DNA of 38,759 nucleotides from an uncultured Bacteroidales bacterium (lineage in GTDB: Bacteria; Bacteroidota; Bacteroidia; Bacteroidales; Paludibacteraceae). The stretch spans positions 1 to 38,759 of the forward strand of contig CAMIZG010000016.1 of NCBI GenBank assembly GCA_946403215.1. The letters are read 5' to 3'. Shown here in pieces: positions 1 through 7,070 of this stretch; the first letter of the stretch is position 1, and each line of letters starts with the position of its first letter. A program made the position numbers and the translations under genes. The notes under the pieces are model-generated. The model ran no database searches and was not told the DNA's origin. It saw nothing but the letters and a program-made list of their open reading frames with translations.

Positions 1-2
1 GT

Positions 3-242
3 GTAGGAATAATCTTTAATCTGAGTATCAACCAATACGAAGAGGCTATCAATTATGCCAAGCAGTATATTGAGGACATAATCGAAACCGACTTCTTCGA
101 CCACCTGACCGAGTACACCCCGGACGTCATCGGTATGCACAACGACATCATCGACATGTTCGAGTACTGTTGCAGTCAAATTGACGTATCCGGCGAAGAA
201 CTCACCATGCTCATCAACTCATTGCGAATTCCTGAAAACTAA
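3..242 (+). CDS. 3' end of an unrecognised protein gene (5' truncated by the window edge)
   Basis: An open frame enters from the left edge and stops with TAA at 240-242, giving the last 79 residues of a protein. The segment is acidic and probably helical, with several Asp/Glu-Ile-Ile stretches and two adjacent cysteines (YCC) about 20 residues before its end. No domain or motif was recognised, and no signal peptide can be judged because the start is missing. Codon use looks like that of the neighbouring genes. It is read toward the hairpin at 462-497, which may end its transcript. Confidence is moderate that it is coding and nil for function. Confidence 0.6.
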   Translation, partial: VGIIFNLSINQYEEAINYAKQYIEDIIETDFFDHLTEYTPDVIGMHNDIIDMFEYCCSQIDVSGEELTMLINSLRIPEN

Positions 243-461
243 CAATCCTTTTCCGCAGTACAACATAGCTTGCTCCTTTTCCTATTAAAAGTTTAAACAA
301 AAAACAAACGAAACTACCCATAACGCCAACGTACATCATCCCCCAAACTGACAACTTGCAAACGAAACAGGCGGTTTTCCGAGATAAACTTGCGTAGAAA
401 CAGGCCGGCAATCGGTCATCCCGAAATTCCTCGCGTATCCGTTATCCGCCAATGGTTCACA

Positions 462-497
462 AAAGAATGCGCGTACATATATGTGCGCGCGTTCTTT
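462..497. terminator. Long hairpin, probable terminator
   Basis: The arms 462-479 and 480-497 are complementary over 18 positions, with two G-U type mismatches, and almost no loop. It lies 220 bases after the truncated gene. A run of T is not clear on the plus side (TTCTTTATG), so it may be a transcript-end or processing hairpin rather than a classic intrinsic terminator. Confidence 0.5.
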
Positions 498-531
498 ATG
501 TTGTATGGTTGTATATGTTGTATGGTTGTAT
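498..531. repeat. Perfect 17-bp tandem duplication
   Basis: ATGTTGTATGGTTGTAT occurs twice head to tail at 498-514 and 515-531, directly after the hairpin. Each unit itself contains TTGTATGGTTGTAT, a nested 7-bp repetition (TTGTATG, GTTGTAT). Confidence 0.85.
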
Positions 532-565
532 GAGAGGAACAGACTATGTTATCCAAACTGTCGAA

Positions 566-651
566 ATTGACTAAATGTCTAAATCCGTGCTAAGCGAGAG
601 TATTTCAACAGATTACAAATAGGAGAAATAGACATTTAGACAATTTAGACA
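566..651. repeat. Inverted and direct ATTTAGACA repeats
   Basis: A 19-base arm at 566-584 matches the reverse complement of 626-644 at 16 of 19 positions, with a 41-base spacer. The nonamer ATTTAGACA is present inverted at 576-584 and directly repeated at 634-642 and 643-651. This could be a regulator site or the relic of a small mobile repeat. No protein is assigned to it. Confidence 0.6.
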
Positions 652-803
652 CACCAAGAACACATCATGCGGATTCGGCGGTAATAATCCCACCGAAAGG
701 AACGTCATTTATATGGGGAAGGATTCAACGAAAGTGCGATAACGTATCGAGTATTGTCTAGGATTGTTCCGACATACTCCCGATAACGGTCCGATAAACC
801 TCC

Positions 804-911
804 GACAAGCGAAGGGTGAAACGAAGGACGAAACGATGGGTGAAACGAAGGACGAAATGAAGGATGAAACGATGGGTGCAATGAAGGACGAAACGATGGA
901 CGAAACAGTAT
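804..911. repeat. 12-bp minisatellite, 8-9 units
   Basis: Consecutive 12-base units follow the pattern RYGAAACGAWGG, for example GTGAAACGAAGG (816-827 and 840-851) and ACGAAACGATGG (828-839 and 888-899). Units differ by one to three substitutions, mostly transitions, so the array is old or diversifying. It is preceded at 768-811 by looser 10-12 base words beginning TCCGA. It lies entirely in non-coding DNA. Confidence 0.85.
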
Positions 912-1000
912 TATACCAGCCTGATGCACGATAAGAGGTGTCAGGTAGGAAACTGTACGTATAAAAATAATGGGTATATTAAAAAAAAGTAAGGCAACAC

Positions 1001-1031
1001 TTGCATATTTGGGATTTTTTTTGTATCTTTG
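1001..1031 (+). promoter_or_regulatory. Bacteroidota-type promoter for the S37 peptidase
   Basis: A TTG box at 1001-1003 and TATCTTTG at 1024-1031 match the Bacteroidota -33/-7 consensus with about 20 bases between them. Transcription would begin near 1037, leaving room for either ATG at 1063 or 1096. Confidence 0.7.
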
Positions 1032-1095
1032 CGGTTTGTAGCGTACGTGTGTAGGCGCAAACATGATTTGGAATAGCAATAAAACAATTTATCGT

Positions 1096-2751
1096 ATGAG
1101 AAAAAACCTACTGATCAGTCTATTCAGCGCTATTGCGCTGTGCGCCATGGCGCAAAACAGTGCTCCGCAGTGGTTGCAGGAGTTGAAGAACAGGAACACG
1201 GAGGTGATTGACAGTATAGTGGTGTGCGAACAGGATGAAGACGCTCCGCAGTATGACTCCTATCTGATCTATTACCATCAGCCGCTGTCGCATGCTAATC
1301 CAGGGGGCGCGAAGTTCCCGATGCGGGCATTGTTGACGGTGAATAACAAGAAAGACCCGACGACGGCGGTTAATCATGTCTTTTTCTCGGGTTACAATAT
1401 AGATCGGGATTACTTGGACGATCCGACTGCTCTCCTTCGTGCGGGAGGCTGCAGCTCGGAGATAGCCCTGCGCTATCAGGCCAATTATATCCAACCCGAG
1501 CATCGTTATTTTGATTTCTCCGCACCGGATGAGTGCTGGACGAACCTGGACTACTGTACCGCTGCCGAAGCTACCGAAGATTTCCACGCGCTATTCGAGG
1601 CGTTGCAGAAGGTGTTCAAGGGCAAATGGGCAATCAGCGGCGTGAGCAAAGGGGGTATAACGACGGCTCTCCAGCATGCTTATCACCCCGAGGACGCAGA
1701 TATCTTCTTGCCCTATTCTGCGCCGTTCTTCGATACCGACCGCGATACCGTGATGCAGCAGTACTGGTACAACAACGGATGGAGTAAGGAGTTCCGGGAT
1801 ATGTTCATGGTGGTTCGTCGCACCGCGATACAGGACAGAGACAAGATCTACCCCATCTACGAGAAGATGAATGCGGGTAACGATAACTCCGAGGCGCATC
1901 TGGACTCCATCTTCGGCTTGTATCTGTGTTCTATTGCAGGATTCGGGTTTGACGAACACGCTTATAGTGATACCACGAAGATCCGTGAGCAGATATGCAT
2001 CAACGACAGTATCCTGCGCGCGAACAAGCTATCGTACTGCGACACGGTCTATGCCTTCATGATCGAGAAGGAGACCTATGCGCTGGATAAGATCGGGGCT
2101 TGGCTTGACACCTTGCGCAAGTATCCGGATCAGCAAGGTCCCGCCAATGTGGCGCACAGGCGTCTCCATCTACCCTTCGGTATAACGGAGAAAGAGTGGA
2201 AAAGTGGTACTGAGGCCGTTCCTGTTACCGCCTATTCCTACCAGGCTAAGTGTGAGTTAGGGTATTACGACTTCCGCTTTGACGAGATAGTAGGCAAACA
2301 GAGCGCGGCAGAGTGGAACGCGTATCTAAAGCAATACGGCTGTTATATTGACTTGTCGATTCCTTATTTTGCGTCCCTCACGTTCAACCGCAGTCTGTAC
2401 GACCGGGTGACCGATGCTACACAGAACGCAAGCAAGCCGCTCGTGTTCCTCTACGGCGAGGATGATACATGGACGGGGGCGGCGATGAAGGATCAGTTCA
2501 TCAACGGCAGCAATGTGCGCAAGTTCATCTTGCCGGCGCAGAACCACATGGTATCGTACTCATCGAATACCGACAAGCCGCAATGCGATGCTATCCGCGC
2601 TATCCTGGACGGGGTACTGGGCACGCCGCAGGGGATGGAAGAGGTCAGCAGTCAGCAATCCGCATTCAGCACTCAGAAAGTACTTCAAAACGGACAAATC
2701 ATAATTATTCGCAACAATGAAAGATATGACATTACCGGCAAAAAACTGTAA
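1096..2751 (+). CDS. Secreted serine peptidase of the S37 (tripeptidyl aminopeptidase, PS-10-like) family
   Basis: The protein (551 residues) would remove short peptides from the N-terminus of oligopeptides outside the cytoplasm. Residues 1-20 are a clear signal peptide ending AMAQ, which is why the ATG at 1096 is preferred over the in-frame ATG at 1063. The family signature QPEHRYF is at 133-139, the nucleophile motif GVSKGG puts the serine at 184, and the likely acid and base are in YGEDD (about 457) and QNHMV (His about 484). After the catalytic domain comes a heptamer-encoded linker (about 517-528) and a 25-residue tail with NGQIIIIRN and ending ITGKKL, which resembles short C-terminal tails seen on exported Bacteroidales proteins. 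Its last 35 bases overlap the VanX-like gene, so the two are probably co-transcribed. Family assignment is firm; exact specificity is not. Confidence 0.88.
   Translation: MRKNLLISLFSAIALCAMAQNSAPQWLQELKNRNTEVIDSIVVCEQDEDAPQYDSYLIYYHQPLSHANPGGAKFPMRALLTVNNKKDPTTAVNHVFFSGYNIDRDYLDDPTALLRAGGCSSEIALRYQANYIQPEHRYFDFSAPDECWTNLDYCTAAEATEDFHALFEALQKVFKGKWAISGVSKGGITTALQHAYHPEDADIFLPYSAPFFDTDRDTVMQQYWYNNGWSKEFRDMFMVVRRTAIQDRDKIYPIYEKMNAGNDNSEAHLDSIFGLYLCSIAGFGFDEHAYSDTTKIREQICINDSILRANKLSYCDTVYAFMIEKETYALDKIGAWLDTLRKYPDQQGPANVAHRRLHLPFGITEKEWKSGTEAVPVTAYSYQAKCELGYYDFRFDEIVGKQSAAEWNAYLKQYGCYIDLSIPYFASLTFNRSLYDRVTDATQNASKPLVFLYGEDDTWTGAAMKDQFINGSNVRKFILPAQNHMVSYSSNTDKPQCDAIRAILDGVLGTPQGMEEVSSQQSAFSTQKVLQNGQIIIIRNNERYDITGKKL
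2644..2678. repeat. Heptamer tandem repeat inside the S37 peptidase gene
   Basis: Five consecutive 7-base units, GTCAGCA, GTCAGCA, ATCCGCA, TTCAGCA and CTCAGAA, encode the Ser/Gln-rich linker between the catalytic domain and the C-terminal tail. Confidence 0.85.
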
Positions 2752-3445
2752 ACAAATCTTCTATGCTGCCTTAGTGGCGGCCGTGATACTGACCGCCTGT
2801 ACACGCAAGGCCGAACAGACTTGCGAACCTATCTATGACCGTTCGGATTTTGTAGAGGTTACTGAAGTGATACCCGATGTTATTCTCGAGATTCGCTACT
2901 ATAGCACCTACAACTTCGTGGGTGCGCGTATCGACGGCTACCATCGTCCGCTGGCACTCATGACGCGTCAAGCCGCAGACTCGCTCAAGGCTGTGAACAA
3001 CGAGCTGAAGGCCAACGGCTACCGCCTGAAGATATGGGACGCCTACCGTCCGCAACGCGCAGTGAACCATTTCATCCGTTGGGCGGAGGACCTGCAAGAC
3101 ACAGCTATGAAGGCCGTGTTCTACCCGATGGTGGACAAGAGCCTGCTGTTCGAGCAAGGTTATATATATGCCCGCTCCAGCCACAGCCGCGGTTCGACGG
3201 TGGACCTGACGCTCATCGATGCCGCCACGGGCAAGGAACTGGATATGGGTTCTCCGTTCGACTGGTTCGGCGAGGAGAGTCATCCGGACTACCGTTGCAC
3301 ACTCTATCGTCAGAGCGAGAACCGCCTGACCCTCCATAACGCGATGGTGCGTCACGGCTTTGAAGGCATCGACAGCGAGTGGTGGCATTTCACCCTCGCT
3401 AACGAACCCTACCCTGACACCTATTTTGACTTCCCCATAGAATAA
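2717..3445 (+). CDS. D-alanyl-D-alanine dipeptidase, VanX/DdpX-like lipoprotein (M15D)
   Basis: This zinc peptidase would split D-Ala-D-Ala or related dipeptides in the cell envelope. From the ATG at 2717 it has 242 residues; ATG at 2726 is an equally plausible start. A hydrophobic segment ending LTAC (Cys28) is a lipobox, so the protein is predicted to be lipid-anchored. Zinc and catalytic residues are visible: SSHSRGSTVD (His156, Asp163) and DSEWWHF (Glu221, His224), with the substrate-binding DAYRPQ arginine at 111. Length fits the family. The start overlaps the S37 gene by 35 bases, suggesting translational coupling of two exported peptidases. Because an exported VanX-type enzyme is common in gut Bacteroidota, peptidoglycan or nutrient dipeptide turnover is more likely than vancomycin resistance; no vanH or vanA-type ligase genes are present here. 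Confidence 0.92.
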   Translation: MKDMTLPAKNCKQIFYAALVAAVILTACTRKAEQTCEPIYDRSDFVEVTEVIPDVILEIRYYSTYNFVGARIDGYHRPLALMTRQAADSLKAVNNELKANGYRLKIWDAYRPQRAVNHFIRWAEDLQDTAMKAVFYPMVDKSLLFEQGYIYARSSHSRGSTVDLTLIDAATGKELDMGSPFDWFGEESHPDYRCTLYRQSENRLTLHNAMVRHGFEGIDSEWWHFTLANEPYPDTYFDFPIE

Positions 3446-3460
3446 CGCGGACTATCCGAC

Positions 3461-3503
3461 CGAAAAGAAGGGATGTGCTACATGGCACACCCCCTTCTTT
3501 CGT
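3461..3503. terminator. Hairpin between convergent VanX-like and prmA genes
   Basis: The left arm (CGAAAAGAAGGGATGTGC) and the right arm (GCACACCCCCTTCTTTCG) pair over most of their length around a short loop TACATG. It sits 16 bases after the VanX stop. The right arm ends in a T-rich stretch and the left begins A-rich, so it could serve both strands. The following 170 bases to prmA show no gene. Confidence 0.65.
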
Positions 3504-3673
3504 GTTACAGTTTCTTCGAAGCGTCGTAGCTTTCGATGGTTGTGTTCTGGATCATGCAGCTTGTGTCGCACGGCCATCCATAGCAGCGGGCTGCATTGAC
3601 AGCTGTGTCTCAATGCCTTGGAAGTGCGTAATAAAAGGTAAATAATTTCCCGAACCCACAAAAGAGCTGCACC

Positions 3674-4495
3674 TTATTTACGGAAGCGGAGCATACGCCA
3701 GTCGGTGTTGCTGCGCGAGGCTATGTGGTGCAGGTCGCAGTCGGCGGCAGCGTCAATAAGGACGGGGATATCGGCCTCGTAGAAGCCTGACAGCCATAAC
3801 TCACCGCCGGGCAGCAAGAGGGATGCATAGTCTGGCATCTGCTGCAGGAGGATGTTGCGGTGGATGTTGGCGAGGATAAGGTTGAATGGTTCGGTACGGA
3901 TCTCACGGATTGAACGGATGTCTGCAGATGACAGACGGACATCAATCTCGACATCGTTGCGCTCGGCGTTCTCGCGGGCATTACGGACACTATTGTCATC
4001 AATATCATCAGCCAGGACATAGTCGGCCCCCAACCGCTTGGCAAAGATAGCCAAGACACCGGTGCCCGTACCATGATCAAAAACGCGGAAAGATGAGTGC
4101 TGCTTGATGTGTGATACGTGATGCATGAGTTCGTCAATCATCATGGCAGTGGTCTCATGGTGTCCGGCGCCAAAGGCGCAGTGCGGGACGATACGGATCC
4201 CCAGCGGTAGCTGTTCGATCTCGTGCTCTGACTCCCAGACGGCGTTCCAGTTCTCGTCAGGACACTCGGTTATTGACGATTGGACGAGTGACGATTGGCA
4301 ATTGATTGACAATTGGGCAATTGCCGATTGCCAATTATCGTACGAATGAAGCATGTCGGTAGGGATATAGGCGCGGAGAGCGGTGTCATCCTGCTCGAAC
4401 GAATCAAAGCCAAGATCGGCAAGCTGCTGCATGAGCAGGTCAACCTGCCAGTCGGCAAGGTCATTGCAAGGGATTGTAGCTACGCTGTACTTCAT
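3674..4495 (-). CDS. prmA: Ribosomal protein L11 methyltransferase
   Basis: PrmA trimethylates ribosomal protein L11 using S-adenosylmethionine in the cytoplasm. The SAM-binding motif DHGTGTGVLAI is at 140-150, preceded by the family signature FGAGHHETT (108-116) and followed by NLILANI near 205-211. Length is 273 residues, normal for the family. The N-terminal domain carries an unusual Ser/Gln/Ile-rich stretch at about 53-76, which is encoded by a ten-unit heptamer repeat and has no counterpart in the family as I know it. The start ATG overlaps the recQ stop as ATGA, so it is the last gene of the minus-strand operon. Identity is secure. Confidence 0.95.
   Translation of the reverse strand: MKYSVATIPCNDLADWQVDLLMQQLADLGFDSFEQDDTALRAYIPTDMLHSYDNWQSAIAQLSINCQSSLVQSSITECPDENWNAVWESEHEIEQLPLGIRIVPHCAFGAGHHETTAMMIDELMHHVSHIKQHSSFRVFDHGTGTGVLAIFAKRLGADYVLADDIDDNSVRNARENAERNDVEIDVRLSSADIRSIREIRTEPFNLILANIHRNILLQQMPDYASLLLPGGELWLSGFYEADIPVLIDAAADCDLHHIASRSNTDWRMLRFRK
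4270..4339. repeat. Heptamer tandem repeat inside prmA
   Basis: About ten degenerate 7-base units of the AATTGNC type run from 4270 to 4339, for example GCAATTG, ATTGACA, ATTGGGC, AATTGCC and GATTGCC. Read on the coding strand they give a seven-residue periodicity (NWQSAIA, then QLSINCQ). Confidence 0.85.
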
Positions 4496-6255
4496 GATGA
4501 GGGAGGATTATCTATTTCTCTTTTCTTGTTGCCGATGCATACATCGCACGCTCCGCAGAGGGGTGCGTCCTGTTCGCCGAAGTAACCGAGCATGAGCTGC
4601 GAGCGGCAGTAATGGTCGTTGGCGGCGTACTGAAGCATGTCTTGGAGCTTCTGCTCGAATACCTGCTTGCGGTCGGCATAGACGGCAGGTGACAGGTGCA
4701 CCTCGTTTTGCCGGGGTGCAGGGAAATGCACCATGCTGACGCGCTGGGCAGGGATATAGCGGATAATATGCTGCTTGGCCAGTGCCACGAGCGAACTGTT
4801 GACCGCAAACTCCGTGCTGCTCATATCCTCCGCCAGACGAGGCAGATGGATGAACTGCGGATCGGTGAAGATACCCGAATAGCGGCGCATCAAGGCACTG
4901 AGAAGCCGTTCTTGGAATGGCGACTCATCCAGATGGTAAAGATCCTCCTTGTCAAGCAGGATACGCACTCGCGGCTGCAAGTCCTGCTCGTCGGTATAAC
5001 TGATGTATCCGGCATTCGTCAGCAACTGCAATGCGGCGTAGGTAGTGAGTAGCGGCAGGTGCATATCGGCGCAGAACTGCTCGACATCGATAGCAAACGT
5101 TGCATCCCTACCCGAACCCAGACCGATGGTCAGATAATCGCACAGGAGTTGATAAACACGTTCGACCTCCTCGCATGGGGGGTAATTGTTGCCTACACGC
5201 TGCTTGACGACAGCCGTATCCCTCGGGGCTACGAACAGCACGCACCACGCAGGTTCGCCATCGCGTCCGGCACGTCCCGCCTCCTGGAAGTATGCCTCCA
5301 GGCTATCGGGCATGTCGTAGTGGATGACGAGACGCACATCGGGTTTGTCAATACCCATACCGAAGGCATTGGTGCAAACCATGACACGCGTCTCCCCCTC
5401 TTTCCACGCCTGCTGTCTGGCATTTCGCTCGGAGGCGGGTAAGCCGGCGTGGTAGTATTCGGCCATTGGCCATTGGCTATTAGCTGTTGGCTGTTGGCTG
5501 TTGATGAGTTCGGCGAGTTCGCGGGTGCGTTTGCGGTTGCGGACATATACGATAGCCGAGCCGGGGACACGTTGCAGTATATGCAGCAATTGCTGCTGCT
5601 TGTCCTCGGTGCGGCGCACCACGTAGTGCAGGTTTGGCCGCGCAAAGCTCGTGCGGAACACATTAGGGCGCGCAAAGCCCAACTGCTGCTGTATATCGTC
5701 AACAACCTCGGGCGTGGCGGTAGCGGTGAGTGCCAGCACAGGCACGCTAAGCACGTTGCGGATCTCGGCTATACGCAGGTACGACGGACGAAAATCATAG
5801 CCCCACTGCGATATACAATGCGCCTCATCGACGGCAATCATACAGATAGGCAGTTGCACCACGCGCTTCAGGAACTCCTCACTCTCCAGCCGCTCGGGCG
5901 AGACGTACAAGAAGCGATAGGGACCATACAGGCAGTTGTCGAACACCACGCGCTGCTCCTCGCGGCTCATGCCGGTATAGATAGCCGCAGCCAGTATGTT
6001 CCGGCTGCGCAGGTTGGCCACCTGGTCTTTCATCAGGGCTATGAGCGGAGTGATAACCAGACAGAGTCCCTCGCCCTGGGGATCATTATCTGCCATGACG
6101 AGAGTCGGCACCTGAAAGCACAACGATTTGCCGCCACCCGTAGGCAGCAGCGCCAGAGTGTCGTTGCCAGCCAGTACAGAGGAAATGATCTCCTGCTGCA
6201 TGGGGCGGAATTCATCGTAGCCGAAGTAAGTATGTAGTGCGTCAAGTGCAGTCAT
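4492..6255 (-). CDS. recQ: ATP-dependent DNA helicase RecQ family
   Basis: A superfamily 2, 3'-5' DNA helicase for recombination and replication repair (587 residues). Seen in order: motif 0 FRPMQQE (16-22), Walker A TGGGKS (Lys43), DEAH box (143-146), motif III ALTATATPE, the HAGLP segment, and motifs V/VI (GMGIDKPDVR and QEAGRAGRDG). Cys550, Cys567, Cys570 and Cys573 have the x16-x2-x2 spacing of the RecQ zinc module, but here the module ends the protein. The usual winged-helix and HRDC domains that follow it in E. coli RecQ are absent, and about 200 residues lie between the helicase core and the zinc site instead. A 14-residue heptamer-encoded insert (252-265) sits in the second helicase lobe. 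It overlaps prmA by four bases and follows the glycosyltransferase by 18. Confidence 0.95.
   Translation of the reverse strand: MTALDALHTYFGYDEFRPMQQEIISSVLAGNDTLALLPTGGGKSLCFQVPTLVMADNDPQGEGLCLVITPLIALMKDQVANLRSRNILAAAIYTGMSREEQRVVFDNCLYGPYRFLYVSPERLESEEFLKRVVQLPICMIAVDEAHCISQWGYDFRPSYLRIAEIRNVLSVPVLALTATATPEVVDDIQQQLGFARPNVFRTSFARPNLHYVVRRTEDKQQQLLHILQRVPGSAIVYVRNRKRTRELAELINSQQPTANSQWPMAEYYHAGLPASERNARQQAWKEGETRVMVCTNAFGMGIDKPDVRLVIHYDMPDSLEAYFQEAGRAGRDGEPAWCVLFVAPRDTAVVKQRVGNNYPPCEEVERVYQLLCDYLTIGLGSGRDATFAIDVEQFCADMHLPLLTTYAALQLLTNAGYISYTDEQDLQPRVRILLDKEDLYHLDESPFQERLLSALMRRYSGIFTDPQFIHLPRLAEDMSSTEFAVNSSLVALAKQHIIRYIPAQRVSMVHFPAPRQNEVHLSPAVYADRKQVFEQKLQDMLQYAANDHYCRSQLMLGYFGEQDAPLCGACDVCIGNKKREIDNPPSS
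5461..5502. repeat. Heptamer tandem repeat inside recQ
   Basis: Six units, GGCCATT (twice), GGCTATT, AGCTGTT and GGCTGTT (twice), span exactly 42 bases and so preserve the frame. They encode NSQQPTANSQWPMA in the loop just before the conserved YYHAGL segment. Confidence 0.92.
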
Positions 6256-6273
6256 TGATAGTCGAAAGTCAAA

Positions 6274-7038
6274 TCACCAGCGATGGGGGTGAAGCAGCCC
6301 GCTGACGAGCGCGATAAGGGCGTAATAGGGATAAATGATTGCCAATAGCAGCACCTCGAGCGGGGCATAGCCCTTGCCGCGAATCAGGCTGCACTCCCAT
6401 GGCAGGTAAATCAGCACCATGGGCGGGCAGATGAATTGGAGCACCAGCGCCAAAGTGACGAGCGCCCCGAAGCGGCGAATATCGGAATCGGTGTATCGGG
6501 GTGCCTTGCCAGCCCAGCGTGCGCGCTGCCGCAGCAATCCGCGGAGCGAGGCCTGTGCTGTAATCGTTGCTGTCATCTCGGGCGCATCGCTTACACCTAT
6601 ACGCTTGCCGGTGCGCTTGCAGTACTCCAGCAGGAACATATCGTCGCCGCTCGGCAGATCGGGATGCAGATGCGGTTCAGCCTGCAGCCACACCTCACGC
6701 CGCACCATCAGGTTGGCACCGCTGCACAAGATAGCACTACCGCGCCGCGCCATACGCACGGTAAGTGTCTGCAGGGCGGTGTACTCAATCACTTGCAGTC
6801 GCTGGAGCAGGTTGTCACTGCTGACCTGCATGCGCAGCGGCAGGATCATGAGATCGGCATCGCCCATACAGCGCAGCGCCTCGGCATCAGTGGCTGGCGG
6901 CAGAAGTATATCATCGTCGTGCAACCATAGCACATCGCCATCCGAGGCGTGAATAAGCAGGCTCAGGGCGTGCTTCTTGCCTTTGCCCTCGTCATTGACG
7001 CCGCGGATAGGAGTAATATGTGCCAGGGATACAGCCAT
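6274..7038 (-). CDS. Family 2 glycosyltransferase, N-terminally short, membrane-anchored
   Basis: The protein (254 residues) would transfer a sugar at the inner membrane. Recognisable features are GKGKKHAL (18-25), a DDD triad (41-43) in the position of the metal-binding DxD, GDD (131-133), the QRARW motif (171-175) typical of processive-type GT2 enzymes, and two C-terminal membrane segments. The family normally begins with a Rossmann-like strand and nucleotide-binding segment of about 60-80 residues before GKG; here the frame is closed by a TAA one codon before the ATG at 7038. The missing part coincides with a heptamer repeat that spans the junction with the PqqD-like gene. It may therefore be a decayed or deletion-derived gene, although the rest of the frame is intact. 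No acceptor can be inferred. Confidence 0.75.
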   Translation of the reverse strand: MAVSLAHITPIRGVNDEGKGKKHALSLLIHASDGDVLWLHDDDILLPPATDAEALRCMGDADLMILPLRMQVSSDNLLQRLQVIEYTALQTLTVRMARRGSAILCSGANLMVRREVWLQAEPHLHPDLPSGDDMFLLEYCKRTGKRIGVSDAPEMTATITAQASLRGLLRQRARWAGKAPRYTDSDIRRFGALVTLALVLQFICPPMVLIYLPWECSLIRGKGYAPLEVLLLAIIYPYYALIALVSGLLHPHRW

Positions 7039-7070
7039 CAGTTATCAGCAATCAGCCTTCAGTGATCAGT
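7036..7070. repeat. Heptamer tandem repeat across the pqqD-like/glycosyltransferase junction
   Basis: Five units, CATCAGT, TATCAGC, AATCAGC, CTTCAGT and GATCAGT, cover the last codons and stop of the PqqD-like gene, the 13-base spacer and the glycosyltransferase ATG. Confidence 0.88.

Larger units (their letters stand above)
243..1095. other. Repeat-rich gap of about 850 bases without a supported gene
   Basis: No convincing gene is seen on either strand. The stretch holds, in order: a perfect-with-wobble hairpin (462-497), a 17-bp tandem duplication (498-531), three copies of ATTTAGACA around an imperfect 19-bp inverted repeat (566-651), loosely periodic TCCGA words (768-811), an 8-9 unit 12-bp tandem array (804-911), and the promoter of the S37 peptidase (1001-1031). 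The longest open frame on the minus strand (1079-705) is a Pro-Ser-Phe repeat translated from the 12-bp array and starts inside the opposite promoter, so it is not called. Confidence 0.7.

Noticed and set aside
566..651. Invertible promoter flanked by inverted repeats
   Set aside because: The spacer is only 41 bases, contains no promoter consensus, and no invertase gene is nearby.
705..1079. Minus-strand open frame with Pro-Ser-Phe/His repeats
   Set aside because: It is a translation of the 12-bp array, begins inside the plus-strand S37 promoter, and has no promoter or recognisable domain.
2717..3445. Vancomycin resistance role for the VanX-like gene
   Set aside because: No vanH, ligase or VanRS-type genes nearby; the protein is an exported lipoprotein, unlike cytoplasmic VanX.
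3503..3673. Possible small gene on the minus strand between the hairpin and prmA
   Set aside because: The frame (69 residues) has no recognisable motif, includes the terminator arm, and has no promoter.
4270..4339. Heptamer tracts considered as CRISPR repeats
   Set aside because: Units are 7 bases, contiguous without spacers, and no cas genes are present.
5449..6237. Long plus-strand open frame opposite recQ
   Set aside because: It is antisense to all helicase motifs and shows no domain of its own.
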